From assembly GCA_003139415.1 (NCBI GenBank), contig PLIR01000249.1, forward strand, positions 1 through 36,681: a stretch of 36,681 bases of DNA, given 5' to 3'. The stretch comes from Myxococcales bacterium. Its GTDB lineage: Bacteria > Myxococcota_A > Polyangia > Polyangiales > Polyangiaceae. The translations under genes and the position numbers were made by a program. The notes below the pieces were generated by a model, which saw only the letters and a list, made by a program, of their open reading frames with translations, did no database searches and was not told the DNA's origin. This document shows, piece by piece, positions 1 through 9,673 of this stretch. Numbering within the stretch: position 1 is the stretch's first letter; every line of letters starts with the position of its first letter.

Positions 1-400
1 GGACCGCTCGGCCCTCGCAAGCCTTCAAGCACCGTGCTGTCCCCGGGGGCGGCCTCGACCCGCCGCGCGATCGTTCGCCCTTTGCGGACCGCGTGTCAAG
101 TAGCAATCGCGTCCCGGAAAATTCCTCCGGGAGATCCCGGTCTTACGGCTGGCGTTTCGACCCCCGGCGGCCTTGCAGGGCCCAACCGACGCACTCAACG
201 TGCCGGCCCCCTATGAGGTGTTCTTTGGGGCACCTAGGTCAAGGTTGCCTTTTCCGCTAGAAGCCTCACTATTGCTTCAGCCCATCGCGACGACCGGAGC
301 AATCCGGTAGGGCCACCCGCCACCACCACAAGTGGGCGCGGTGTCACGAGGTCGACCGGGTACACCGGCAACTTCCTCGGGGCTGCGGGTGATGTCGCCG

Positions 401-439
401 GAAGCCCCGGGAGCGAAGCCGCCTCCGGGGCTTTTATTT
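401..439 (+). terminator. Rho-independent terminator-like hairpin (AGCCCCGGGAG...CTCCGGGGCT followed by TTTATTTT)
   Basis: 10-bp GC-rich stem with one bulge followed by a T-rich tract on the + strand; also lies directly after the stop of the minus-strand ORF 439-930. Confidence 0.6.
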
Positions 440-930
440 TACGGCCAACGCGCAGCCCTGCCCGAGCGGTGCGCCTGTGCAAACGCTTGGGCACTCACCG
501 GATAAGCCGAGCGGACGAACCACACCGATCCGCCTCCCGGCCCGATGACCACGCCCAGCCGTTGTGCATTCTGGTCCGCCGGGCCGAACACCAAGCGTCC
601 ACCGGGAATCTTGGCCTCATGCACGACAGTCGCTCGTCCGAGGGCGCCCATGATGGCGTCCAGGAGCCGTGCGCGGGTGCGCGAAAAGCACCTGACCTCG
701 CCGCTGCGCCCGCTGCGTTGGATCACGTCGCAACCGGGGCACGGCGTCCGCTCGTCCGTGAAATGGTGGATCTCTTCCGCGTTGAATCGAACAGTGATCG
801 CGACGCCTTTGACCTCGACTTCGTGGTCTCCGACCAACTTGTGCGCGTAGTACGAGAGCGCGTCTTCCCGCGTCTCAATGAACCGGGATTCGATCGGGCA
901 GCTCGCGAACGACTCAAGGTCCAGACGCAC
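439..930 (-). CDS. Hypothetical protein, possibly a BECR-fold (barnase/EndoU/colicin/RelE-like) nuclease-type protein
   Basis: 163-aa ORF with non-random composition (ITVRFNAEEIHHFTDE...CPGC...VWFVRSAYPVSAQAFAQA); C-terminal 'VRSAYP' resembles BECR toxins from memory only; GTG start, frame is open further upstream to about 1140. Confidence 0.45.
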   Translation of the reverse strand: MRLDLESFASCPIESRFIETREDALSYYAHKLVGDHEVEVKGVAITVRFNAEEIHHFTDERTPCPGCDVIQRSGRSGEVRCFSRTRARLLDAIMGALGRATVVHEAKIPGGRLVFGPADQNAQRLGVVIGPGGGSVWFVRSAYPVSAQAFAQAHRSGRAARWP

Positions 931-1158
931 ACCGCGAAGCCTACAAGCGCCCGTGGTCTCGTCGGCGTCAATGCATGGCGGCCGGGCGGGCCCGGGCCGA
1001 GTGCCCGCCGGGCGTGCCCCGCCATTGCCCTGACCTGGGGAGATCCGGGAGGAATGCAGCAGACAGGCGAGGCGTGCGACACCGAACGAGAGAACAAGGA
1101 TATCGAAGGGTTGGACGGAATCAGTAGCGACGTCGCCTAGTTACAGGTTTGGCCGTTG

Positions 1159-1183
1159 GGGGGTTCGATTCCCCTCAGCTCCA
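1159..1183 (+). other. tRNA/tmRNA 3'-end-like fragment (T-arm plus acceptor strand)
   Basis: GGGGG-TTCGATT-CCCCT-CAGCTCC-A matches T-stem/T-loop/acceptor/discriminator layout; no matching 5' acceptor (GGAGCTG/GGGGCTG) at tRNA or normal tmRNA distance. Confidence 0.5.
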
Positions 1184-1242
1184 CTCGGACGTGCCGTTCG
1201 TTTGGCCTCGCCGGGCTCGTACGGCTCGGAGGCAGGGCGACG

Positions 1243-2829
1243 TCACGGGCGTCGCTCGCCGACGCGTGCGAGCAGCTCTTGAAAGGCGGCGTTGGCCGGC
1301 GCGACCTGCACCGCGCGCCGGGCGACGGTCGCAGCCTCTTCGAGGCGTCCCGCCTGCTCGAGCGCGAGGGCCAGGTTGTAGAGATTTGCGCCGCTCGGCG
1401 CGAGGCGCAGCGCGTTCTGAGCGGGCGCGATCGCCTGCGCACCTTTGCCGACTCGCACGAGGCAGGCGGTCAGACTCTGAGACGCTCGCGCCATGTCCGG
1501 GGCGTTCTCCGCGGCTTTCTCGAAGTAGCCGAGCGCCGCCGCGCAGCCCCCTCGCCGCTCGAGAGCACTTCCGAGAAAATAAAGGGTCTGCGGATCGTCC
1601 GGGTTCTCCACGAAGTCCGCCCCGAATAGGTCGATGTCCGATGTCCACAGCGAAGCCATCCCCGACGACATAGGGGCCTCGATGAGGATGGGCACGAACA
1701 CGGCCACGCTCACGACGCTCCGGAGCGCCGGTCTCGCCCGCGCCCGGAGGTCGTCGACGAGCGCGCCGAGAGCGAACAGCAAGCCAAGCAGCGGGAAGTA
1801 GCCGTAGCGGTTCCCCAGCACCCCGAGAGTCGGCAGCGAGACGACGTGGGGCGACAGCGAGATGGCGAACCAGGCCAGGCCGAAGGCGACGCGGGCGCCG
1901 GTCTGCGATCCCTTGGCAGCACGCCACAGGCTCCCGAGCCCGGCGGCGGCGATGGCGAGCGTCACGGCGACCGCGCCCGGAAGGCCCCAACCCTGGTACG
2001 ACCGCGTCGTCGGCCCCGCCGTGAGGGAAAGCGCGTACCCGCCGTAGACGCCGGCGATCGTCCCGTAGGCTCTCAACTGCTCGGCGATGGGCACTCCGGG
2101 GAGGCCGCCGACGGTAGGGATGTGGAGCCGCGCGCGAATCGCCATCACGACGCCCACGCCGGCGAAGCCCGCCGCCGCCCCGATGCTCGCGCGCGCCAGC
2201 GGCAGCCGCGCGACGAGGATCGCGTATGCAAAGTAGAGCGCAGGGAGCACGACGTAAGGCTCCTTCGACGCGAACGCCCCGCCGGCCGTGATCGCCATTG
2301 CCAGGGCTGCGAGGGGCCACCTGGGCTCCCCGAGCCTCGCGGACGCGTGCATCCCGGCGAGACCCAGCAGCACCGCCACCGTGTCGTGCCTTCCCGTGAG
2401 CCACATCGCCGGCTCCACGGAGAGCGGGTGCACCGCGAAGACGAGGGACATCGCCGACGCGATCGCCGGCTCGATCGAGGCCCGCGTGAGCAGCCGATAG
2501 AAGAGCCACGCGTTCGCCACGTGCACGGCCACGTTGAGCAGACGGAGCGGAATCATCGACAAGCCCGTCATCTGCACCTGCATCCACAGGGAGATCATCG
2601 GCACGGGGTGATAGAGCCGCGTCGGCTCGCCTCCGACGCCCTCCCATACGTCCGTGACCAGAAGGCCGCGCCATCCCGAGGGCGACTGCATCAACGCGCT
2701 GTTCTCGATGAGGTAGTGATCGTCCCAGACGAACTCCCCGCCGAGGTGCCGGCCGAAGACGATCGCGGTCAGCGCCAGGAGAGCGAACGCAGTGACCTTC
2801 GCCGCCGAGAGACGGAAGGGCGCGTTCAT
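1243..2829 (-). CDS. Membrane protein with C-terminal TPR repeats, TMTC/GT-C glycosyltransferase-like
   Basis: MNAPFRLSAAKVTAFALLALTAIVFGRHLGGEFVWDDHYLIENSAL... 'FVWDDHYLI' N-terminus, multiple hydrophobic segments, TPR-like tail (YFLGSALERRGGCAAALGYFEKAAENAPD). Confidence 0.75.
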   Translation of the reverse strand: MNAPFRLSAAKVTAFALLALTAIVFGRHLGGEFVWDDHYLIENSALMQSPSGWRGLLVTDVWEGVGGEPTRLYHPVPMISLWMQVQMTGLSMIPLRLLNVAVHVANAWLFYRLLTRASIEPAIASAMSLVFAVHPLSVEPAMWLTGRHDTVAVLLGLAGMHASARLGEPRWPLAALAMAITAGGAFASKEPYVVLPALYFAYAILVARLPLARASIGAAAGFAGVGVVMAIRARLHIPTVGGLPGVPIAEQLRAYGTIAGVYGGYALSLTAGPTTRSYQGWGLPGAVAVTLAIAAAGLGSLWRAAKGSQTGARVAFGLAWFAISLSPHVVSLPTLGVLGNRYGYFPLLGLLFALGALVDDLRARARPALRSVVSVAVFVPILIEAPMSSGMASLWTSDIDLFGADFVENPDDPQTLYFLGSALERRGGCAAALGYFEKAAENAPDMARASQSLTACLVRVGKGAQAIAPAQNALRLAPSGANLYNLALALEQAGRLEEAATVARRAVQVAPANAAFQELLARVGERRP

Positions 2830-4236
2830 GCGCCGACGGGTTGCGGATCGGGCGGCGGCGCGCTCGCCACGGCGTCCGCCATCACCAGAAAGGCCCCGAG
2901 GAGCCTGTGATAGGAGAACGGAAATGCGTCGAACGTCGGCACGAAGAAGATGAGGAGTGTCCCCACGCACGACTTCATCCCACGGCCGCTTTCGATCGCC
3001 GCGTTCGTGACGAGGACGCACGGCAGCGCCGCCCACACCCAGTGGTGCTCCCACAGGAGCGGCGACACCAGGCACATTGCGAAGAGGACCGCGGGGAAGT
3101 GGCGCTCAATCGCGCTCTTCGGCTCGCGCTCCCGGACCTCCCAGGGCCACGGCCGCCTCGAGCGTGCCCCGAGCGCCAGCAGGACGCCGCCCGCGAAGAG
3201 AGCGCCCCCCACGCGCGCCACCGCGTCAGACTTGACTCCCATCACCCGGACAGAGGCTGAGAGAAAGCTCGCGAACGAGTTGTCGCGATGGTAACCGAAC
3301 GTCTGTACGCGAGGTGCGGCCCGGAGAAACTCGACCCACGGCCGCGCGCCGATCGACGCGACCGACAGGGCCACGATGGCCGCGCAGCATCCGATCGCCA
3401 TCACGCCGGCGCGCCACCTGCGCTGGGCGAGAAGGAGCGGGAAAAAGAGCACGGGCGACGTCTTCAAGATCGCGGCAAAAGACAGCAACCCCACCCCGCG
3501 TCCTTCGCGCGTCCCGGAGAGGAGCAGCCAGGCGAGAAGGCAGTCGGCGACGATGCCGTTCGGTTGCGAATACTGGATCGTGCGCAACGCTGGCGTGCTC
3601 AGGGTTCCGAGGAGGACCGCCGCCGCCGCCGCGGTCGACCACGGGACGCCATATACCTCGTGCAACACGCGCAGCAAAAGGGGGACGAAGGCGCACGCCG
3701 CCCAGTAAACGACGGCGATCCACAGGAGATAAGCAGGCGCCTCGGCGAGACCCCGATCGGGAATGCGCTGGAGGAGCGAAAACAGATTCGCCAGGAGTGG
3801 ACTGTATATGTAGCGAGTCCCTAGGATGGTCGGCGCCCCGTGTGCCCACGCATAGAGATCTCCGCCGGTGGCAACGGCCTTACCGGCGGCGGCGTAGCAC
3901 TCGTAATCCCACGTCGCGCCCTCGAACTGTGGAATGATGGCGACGAGCCCGAGTCCCGCGAGGATCGTCACCAGTTGATTCGGACCGAGCTCGTTACGTA
4001 TCAGGCGGCGAATTCCCTCGAACAGCAGCGTGAGCGCGACGGACGCCGCCCACAGCTCGCGCTCGGGATGAACGCTGTTCGTGAAGAGCTCGGGCAGAAG
4101 GACGCTCGCCCCTACCGCGCCAAGCGCGCACGCCGACGATATCGAGATGGTGCGGACGAAGAACCCGGGGACGTCGGCCGAGTCATGCCGCGCCCACGCG
4201 GCGCGACATAACTCCCCGATCGGATACGCGATCCCC
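2826..4236 (-). CDS. GT87/DUF2029-like integral membrane glycosyltransferase
   Basis: Polytopic protein with 'WDYECYAAAGKAVATGGDLYAW...YIYSPLLANLF' typical of DUF2029; ATGA overlap with downstream gene; the longer 708-aa ORF reads antisense to the 4492 gene at its N-terminus. Confidence 0.7.
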
Positions 4237-4491
4237 ATCGCGGCAGCATAAGCGCTCGAGCTCGCGGCCGCGCCGGTTCCGCAGGCCTGGCTCGAACGTG
4301 ACGGTCGCGTTGGCAGCTCGAGCGATGTCCTCACGGGGTGCCGGCGGTGCCGCGGCGGCAAACCTCGTCGCATCCCTCGCCAGGTGGCGTATCGCTCAGC
4401 GACCCGCATATCCCACCTAAACCAACTCGCGCGCCATTGTGCCGACGACACCCATATTGCCGTGACGGCGTAAATACACCACTCTGGTGGA

Positions 4492-6930
4492 GTGAAGCTT
4501 TCTCCGACCTTTGCGACTGTGTGGACGGTGCTGGCGCTCGCCATCGCCGCGGGTGCGGCGTTCGCGGGCTGCGGGAGCTCCCCTGGCGAGACGGGCGCGC
4601 TCCAGGATGGCGGCGTGGGCCCCAGCGATGCAACGTCCAGAGCCGACACTGGCTTTGTCTTCGGCGGTAGCGGTTCCGGAGGTGGATCGGGGGACGCGTC
4701 GCAAGGGTTGCTGACGCTCGCGCCGCTCATGACCACCGTGACCGTGGTCGTCGGCCAGCCGGTACCGACGGTGCAGTTCACGGCGTACGTGGGCGGCGTG
4801 CAGATGGGTGCCGCGTGGGGGATCGACCGCGGAGAGCTCGGCACCATCAACTCGTCGGGTCTCTTCACGCCGTCGGGCACGATCGGGGGCGTCGGCAACA
4901 TCACGGTTGCGTACGGGTCGCAGACGGCGACAACCACGATCTCCGTCGTCATCCAGGCGACCGATCAGGGTGACCCGGATTACTCCGCCAGCGGCTACGA
5001 CGCGGGCACGGGCGGCTATGGAGGCGTCGGCGGCAATGGCCCCGGCCCCCAGCCCACGGCGGCGCAGGTCACGGCGTTGAACGGCACGCCGGTCGCGGAC
5101 CCGACGGTCTCCATTCTCTATCCGTATACGGGGACGGTGTGGCCCGAGGGGCTGCTCGCTCCGCTGCTGCAGTGGCAGCAGGGCGCCAACAATTTCGATT
5201 CCGTCTACATCGATCTCAAAGAGAAGAATTACGAGTTCAAAGGGTACTTTGCCGCGAACGTGATGCCGTTCGTCAACCTGCCCATCCCGCAGGCGGCCTG
5301 GGACGCTCTGACGTTCTCGAACGACGGGGGCGGGGATCCCGTGACCATGACCGTCGTCTTCGCCGCCGGGGGGACGGCCATCGGTCCGTACACCGAAACA
5401 TGGACGGTCGCGCAGGCGACCCTCCAGGGGACCATCTATTACAACTCGTATGGCACGGCGCTCGTCAAGAACTCCGACAGCACCGACCATTACGGGAACC
5501 AGTACGGCGCCGGAACGCTGGCGATCGCACCGGGCGCGACGTCCCCCGCGCTCGTCGCCGGCGTGACGAGCCTTCCCACCAACCCGTCTCCTCAGGACGC
5601 CGGGCCGAACAAGCCGGCCAACGGGACGGGGTGCCGCGTATGTCACACCGTTTCGGCGGACGGAAAATCGCTGGTGACGCAGGCGTCGAACTCCAGCGCG
5701 TCGGACTACACCGACACCGTGTACATCGACCTGGCGAACGACACGACCATGGGCGCGGGCACTTCGCTCGGCACCAAGAACCTCGCCTTCCCGGCCTACT
5801 ACAAGGACGGGACGCTGCTCCTCTCGTCGTCGGGCAAGATGATCAACGGCGACAGCTCGAGCAAGCTGTACTCGGTGCCGAGCGGCACGGCGGTGGCAGG
5901 GGCGCAGGGCCTCCCGGCGACGTTCCAGGGCAACGTGCCGGCGTTCTCGCCCGACGGCGCCCACGTGTCATTCAACTTCTGGGGAGGCTCGCTGACTGCG
6001 GGTGCGGGCGCGACGGATGCGGGCGCGACGGACGCCGGTGCGATCGACGCGGGCGCGCCGGACGCGGCGGGCGCCACGCTGAACAGCGACCAGGTGTCGC
6101 TCGGGATTCTCGACTTCGACGGGACGAGCACGTTCTCGAACCCGCGCGTTCTGTACACGCCGGCCGGCGGCGATCCCGTCGTCTACTCCTCGTTTCTGCC
6201 GAACAGCGCCGGCATCGTCTTCGAGATCGAGCTCTCGAACCCGGCGGGCAGCTGGGGCTATACGTGGAACGGCAACACGAGCCAATTGTGGTGGGTCGAC
6301 GTGGCGAGCGGCATGGCTCACGGGCTCGATCAGCTCAACGGATACAACGCGGCGGGCAACGTGTATCTTCCAGGCAACGACTCCAACGCCGACGCCGGAG
6401 GGACCGTGACGCACCCGGCTGCCCAGGAGGTCATGCTCAACTACGAGCCCACCGTGAACCCGATCGCGTCGGGCGGATATGCCTGGGTCGTGTTCACGAG
6501 CCGGCGAATGTACGGAAACGTCGCGCAGCTCGATCCGTGGACCAGCGACCCACGCAACTATCCATGGCTCGACGAGGTCACGGACAAGAAGCTGTGGGTG
6601 GCGGCCGTCGATCTGAACGCCCAACCCGGTACCGACCCGAGCCACCCGGCCTTCTATCTACCGGCCCAGGAGCTCCACGCCGGCAATGCGCGCGGATACT
6701 GGAGCGTCGAGGCCTGTCACCCCGACGGCCAATCGTGCATGACGGGCACGCAGTGCTGCGGCGGATACTGTCAGCCGGGATCCGACGGAGGACTCATCTG
6801 CACATCCGAAATGCCGTCTTGCGCCGGCGAGCTCGAGAAGTGCACGCAGACCTCCGACTGTTGCGGGGCAGCGCAGGGCGTATCGTGCATCGGCGGCGTG
6901 TGCACCCTGTCGCAGCCGCCTCCTCAATAG
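4492..6930 (+). CDS. Secreted lipoprotein with Ig-like (Big_2-like) N-terminus, CxxCH motif, TolB/WD40-like region and Cys-rich C-terminus
   Basis: Lipobox-like AGAAFAGCGSS; CRVCHTVSADGKSLV; C-terminal CMTGTQCCGGYC...KCTQTSDCCG...SCIGGVC; GTG start. Confidence 0.75.
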   Translation: MKLSPTFATVWTVLALAIAAGAAFAGCGSSPGETGALQDGGVGPSDATSRADTGFVFGGSGSGGGSGDASQGLLTLAPLMTTVTVVVGQPVPTVQFTAYVGGVQMGAAWGIDRGELGTINSSGLFTPSGTIGGVGNITVAYGSQTATTTISVVIQATDQGDPDYSASGYDAGTGGYGGVGGNGPGPQPTAAQVTALNGTPVADPTVSILYPYTGTVWPEGLLAPLLQWQQGANNFDSVYIDLKEKNYEFKGYFAANVMPFVNLPIPQAAWDALTFSNDGGGDPVTMTVVFAAGGTAIGPYTETWTVAQATLQGTIYYNSYGTALVKNSDSTDHYGNQYGAGTLAIAPGATSPALVAGVTSLPTNPSPQDAGPNKPANGTGCRVCHTVSADGKSLVTQASNSSASDYTDTVYIDLANDTTMGAGTSLGTKNLAFPAYYKDGTLLLSSSGKMINGDSSSKLYSVPSGTAVAGAQGLPATFQGNVPAFSPDGAHVSFNFWGGSLTAGAGATDAGATDAGAIDAGAPDAAGATLNSDQVSLGILDFDGTSTFSNPRVLYTPAGGDPVVYSSFLPNSAGIVFEIELSNPAGSWGYTWNGNTSQLWWVDVASGMAHGLDQLNGYNAAGNVYLPGNDSNADAGGTVTHPAAQEVMLNYEPTVNPIASGGYAWVVFTSRRMYGNVAQLDPWTSDPRNYPWLDEVTDKKLWVAAVDLNAQPGTDPSHPAFYLPAQELHAGNARGYWSVEACHPDGQSCMTGTQCCGGYCQPGSDGGLICTSEMPSCAGELEKCTQTSDCCGAAQGVSCIGGVCTLSQPPPQ
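6010..6069 (+). repeat. Degenerate 15-bp tandem repeat encoding (A-[TIP]-D-A-G)n
   Basis: GCGACGGATGCGGGC / GCGACGGACGCCGGT / GCGATCGACGCGGGC / GCGCCGGACGCGGCG in frame within the 812-aa CDS. Confidence 0.8.
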
Positions 6931-6964
6931 GGGCCTCCCGGTTGCGGGCGAGTCCCGTGGTAGG

Positions 6965-8620
6965 TTGAGTGTGGTGCGCATCCTGTCGGGCGTGCTCTTG
7001 CTCGGCGTCGTGGCATGCGGCGCGTCCGACCGCCCTCCAGTGCTGGATTCGGACGATCCCGCCACGTCCGATGATGCGGCGGGGGCGTTCGTCGAGCCGT
7101 TCATCTCACCGGACGACGACCCCACCACTTGCGAAGAAGCTGCGCAGTGGCAGTCGTATGTCGGATGCGACTTCTGGCCGACCGTAGTCGCCAACGACGT
7201 GTGGTCGATCTTCGATTATGCCGTCGTCGTTGCGAATGCAGGCAGCGCGCCCGCCTCCGTGACTATCGAGGGACCGGGGGGAACGAACCAATCGAAAACG
7301 GTGCCTCCCAACGACCTTGGCACCTTCTACTTGCCCTGGGTGCCGGCGCTCAAGGGAGCCGACTCCGACGCCTGCGGGTCGTCGGTGCCGCTCTCCGCCT
7401 CGGTCCTCGCGTCGGGATCGGCATATCACCTCGTGAGCTCCGTCCCGGTCACCGTCTACCAGTTCAACGCCATCGAGTACGTGGGTCGCGGTGGTCCGGC
7501 GGGCAAAGACTGGTCGAGCTGCCCTGGAAACCAGATGTGCACCGACATGAGCAGCCCCAACTACGGTTCCGCGATCGGCTGCTTCTCGTTTACGAACGAT
7601 TCGTCGCTGCTCTTCCCAAGCACGGCGCTCACCGGAAATTATCGAGTCACCGCCTATCCGGGCCAGAGCGTGACCTCTGCCGGGCAAACGGTGCCCGTCA
7701 CGTCGAGCTACGTCGCCATCACGGCCATCACATCGCCCACCCATGTCCAAGTCCTCGTCGCAGCGACTGGCGACATCGTCGCCGGCACCGGAATCCAGGC
7801 GACTGGCGGAGGCGAGGAGCTGGATCTCACCCTCGACGCGGGTGACGTCGCGGAGCTCGTCAGCGATCTCGGGGCCCAGTTCGATCTGAGCGGATCGGTC
7901 ATCAGCGCGGACCAGCCAATCCAGGTGATCTCTGGGGCCGCGTGCGACGACATCCCGGTCCAGGCACCCGCGTGCGACCACCTCGAGCAATCGGTGTTTC
8001 CAGGAGAGACGCTCGGCGAGCAATACTTCGTGCCGATGCCCAGCGGGCCGCTGGGACGGCCCGTCGGGCACGAGGTACGCATCTACGGCAACGTCGACGG
8101 GACGCAGCTGACGTACGCCCCGGCGATGCCGTCCGGCTGTGCCGCGACGATCGGCGCCGGCCAGGTCGTCGACTGCGGCGTCGTCGAAACCGACTTCGAG
8201 GTGACAGGAACGAATGAGTTTGCCGTGGGAACGTTCATGCTCGGCGGGTCGATCGTCGATCCCACCGGCGGCGAAGGGGATCCGTCGGAGAGCATGATGG
8301 CGTCGGTCGAGCAGTACCGGACCAAGTACGTGTTCTTGGCGCCGTCCGATTACGACATGAACCTCATCGACGTCGTCGCGCCGTCGGGAACGACGATGGC
8401 GTTCGACGGCAAGGCCGTCGATTGGGGCGAGGAGACGCCGATCGCCGACGGGTACGACGTCTGGCGCCTGGACCTCGCCGGGTACAGCGGCAACGCACAC
8501 ACGCTCGAGGCCTCGACGGGCGTGGGCGTGCAGGTCCTCGGTTACGGGTTGTTCACGAGCTATCAGTACCCCGCGGGGCTCAATCTGAAGCGAATTGCGG
8601 GTCCGCCGCCGCTGAAGTGA
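6965..8620 (+). CDS. IgGFc-binding-protein-like secreted lipoprotein
   Basis: Lipobox LLLGVVACGAS; IgGFc_binding-family-like segments (VYQFNAIEYVGRGG; AYPGQSVT; ISADQPIQVISG; CDHLEQSVFPGETLGEQYFVPMP). Confidence 0.75.
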   Translation: MSVVRILSGVLLLGVVACGASDRPPVLDSDDPATSDDAAGAFVEPFISPDDDPTTCEEAAQWQSYVGCDFWPTVVANDVWSIFDYAVVVANAGSAPASVTIEGPGGTNQSKTVPPNDLGTFYLPWVPALKGADSDACGSSVPLSASVLASGSAYHLVSSVPVTVYQFNAIEYVGRGGPAGKDWSSCPGNQMCTDMSSPNYGSAIGCFSFTNDSSLLFPSTALTGNYRVTAYPGQSVTSAGQTVPVTSSYVAITAITSPTHVQVLVAATGDIVAGTGIQATGGGEELDLTLDAGDVAELVSDLGAQFDLSGSVISADQPIQVISGAACDDIPVQAPACDHLEQSVFPGETLGEQYFVPMPSGPLGRPVGHEVRIYGNVDGTQLTYAPAMPSGCAATIGAGQVVDCGVVETDFEVTGTNEFAVGTFMLGGSIVDPTGGEGDPSESMMASVEQYRTKYVFLAPSDYDMNLIDVVAPSGTTMAFDGKAVDWGEETPIADGYDVWRLDLAGYSGNAHTLEASTGVGVQVLGYGLFTSYQYPAGLNLKRIAGPPPLK

Positions 8621-8699
8621 GGCGAGCGGGCGTGTGCGGCGTCCGCCTCACCATCCGCGAGGCCGAGAACTCGCGCGCTACCTCCGGTGAAGTCTTCCG

Positions 8700-8800
8700 C
8701 GGCCGCGCCCGCGCTTGCGTTCGCGTGTGCGCCCGCGCCCGCGTGTGCGCCCCCGCTCGCGTCCGCGCCCGCCTCCGCGCCCACGGCGACACTACCCGCC
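8700..8800. repeat. GC-rich low-complexity tract of degenerate GCGYCCGCGCCC units
   Basis: gcgtgtgcgcccgcgcccgcgtgtgcgcccccgctcgcgtccgcgcccgcc; alternating purine-pyrimidine stretches. Confidence 0.6.
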
Positions 8801-8830
8801 CTTCCGCCTGCGCTGGTACCCTCGCCCCCC

Positions 8831-9673
8831 ATGGCATCGCTGAAAGACCAGATCGTGCTCGTCACGGGGTGCTCGTCGGGGATCGGGCGCGCCGTCGTCC
8901 GCGAGCTCAAAGCGCGAGGGCACCGGCCAATCGCGACGGCCCGCCGGCCGGAGAGTCTCGCGGATCTGACCGCCGAAGGCATCGAGGCCGTCGCGCTCGA
9001 CGTGAACGACCCCTCGTCGATCACGAAGGCCGTGGCCGCCGTCCTCGGGCGGGCGGGGCGCATCGACGCCGTCGTCAACAACGCCGGCATCAACCTCTTC
9101 GGGCCGGTGGCCGAGCTCACGCTCGACGAGATCCGCGGCATCTTCGAGACGAACGTCATGGGCCTCGTAGCGGTGACGCAGGCTGTCTTCCCGCACATGG
9201 CCGAGCGTCGCGCCGGGCGCTTCGTCAATATCGGCAGCGTCGTCGGCTTGCTGCCAACGCCGTTCGCGGCGGCCTACTGCGCGTCGAAGGCGGCCGTGCA
9301 CGTGTTTTCGGAAGCCTTTCGCATGGAGGCCAAGCCGTTCGGCGTCGACGTGGTGATCGTGCAGCCCGGCGGGGTCAAATCGCACATCGCCGACAACAGT
9401 TCGCGCGGGCTCGAGCGCTTCGCGTCGGAGTCGTCGCGCTATGTGCGCGTGTACCCCGGCATCCGCAAGCGCGCCAACGCCTCGCAAAAGGGGGCCATGC
9501 CGACGGAAGACTTCGCGCGCGAGATGGTGAAGCGAGCGCTCGCCGCGAAGGCGCCTCGCGTCATCCGGCTCGGCGCGGGAAGCGAGTCGCTGCCGAAGCT
9601 CGCCAGCATGCCGGGCGGCATGCGCGACAGGTTGCTCTCCGGGACATACGGCCTCGACGTGCGGTTGCCGTAA
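8831..9673 (+). CDS. Short-chain dehydrogenase/reductase (SDR)
   Basis: TGCSSGIGRAV, NNAG, YCASK motifs; ATG at 8831 preferred over the Ala/Pro-rich extension to 8687. Confidence 0.9.
   Translation: MASLKDQIVLVTGCSSGIGRAVVRELKARGHRPIATARRPESLADLTAEGIEAVALDVNDPSSITKAVAAVLGRAGRIDAVVNNAGINLFGPVAELTLDEIRGIFETNVMGLVAVTQAVFPHMAERRAGRFVNIGSVVGLLPTPFAAAYCASKAAVHVFSEAFRMEAKPFGVDVVIVQPGGVKSHIADNSSRGLERFASESSRYVRVYPGIRKRANASQKGAMPTEDFAREMVKRALAAKAPRVIRLGAGSESLPKLASMPGGMRDRLLSGTYGLDVRLP

Noticed and set aside
379-1183. Complete tmRNA from GGGGCTG at 379 to CAGCTCCA at 1183
   Set aside because: Span (~800 nt) is too long, contains a terminator and an opposing coding-like ORF, and no tag ORF/resume region was identified; only the 3' motif is retained
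1175-2674. 499-aa minus-strand ORF
   Set aside because: Off-frame reading of the TPR/GT-C gene with Arg-rich composition
4417-5964. 515-aa minus-strand ORF opposite the CxxCH lipoprotein
   Set aside because: Arg/Val/Asp-rich antisense shadow with no recognisable domain
5139-6968. 609-aa + strand ORF
   Set aside because: Frame-shifted shadow of the 812-aa lipoprotein; Arg-rich
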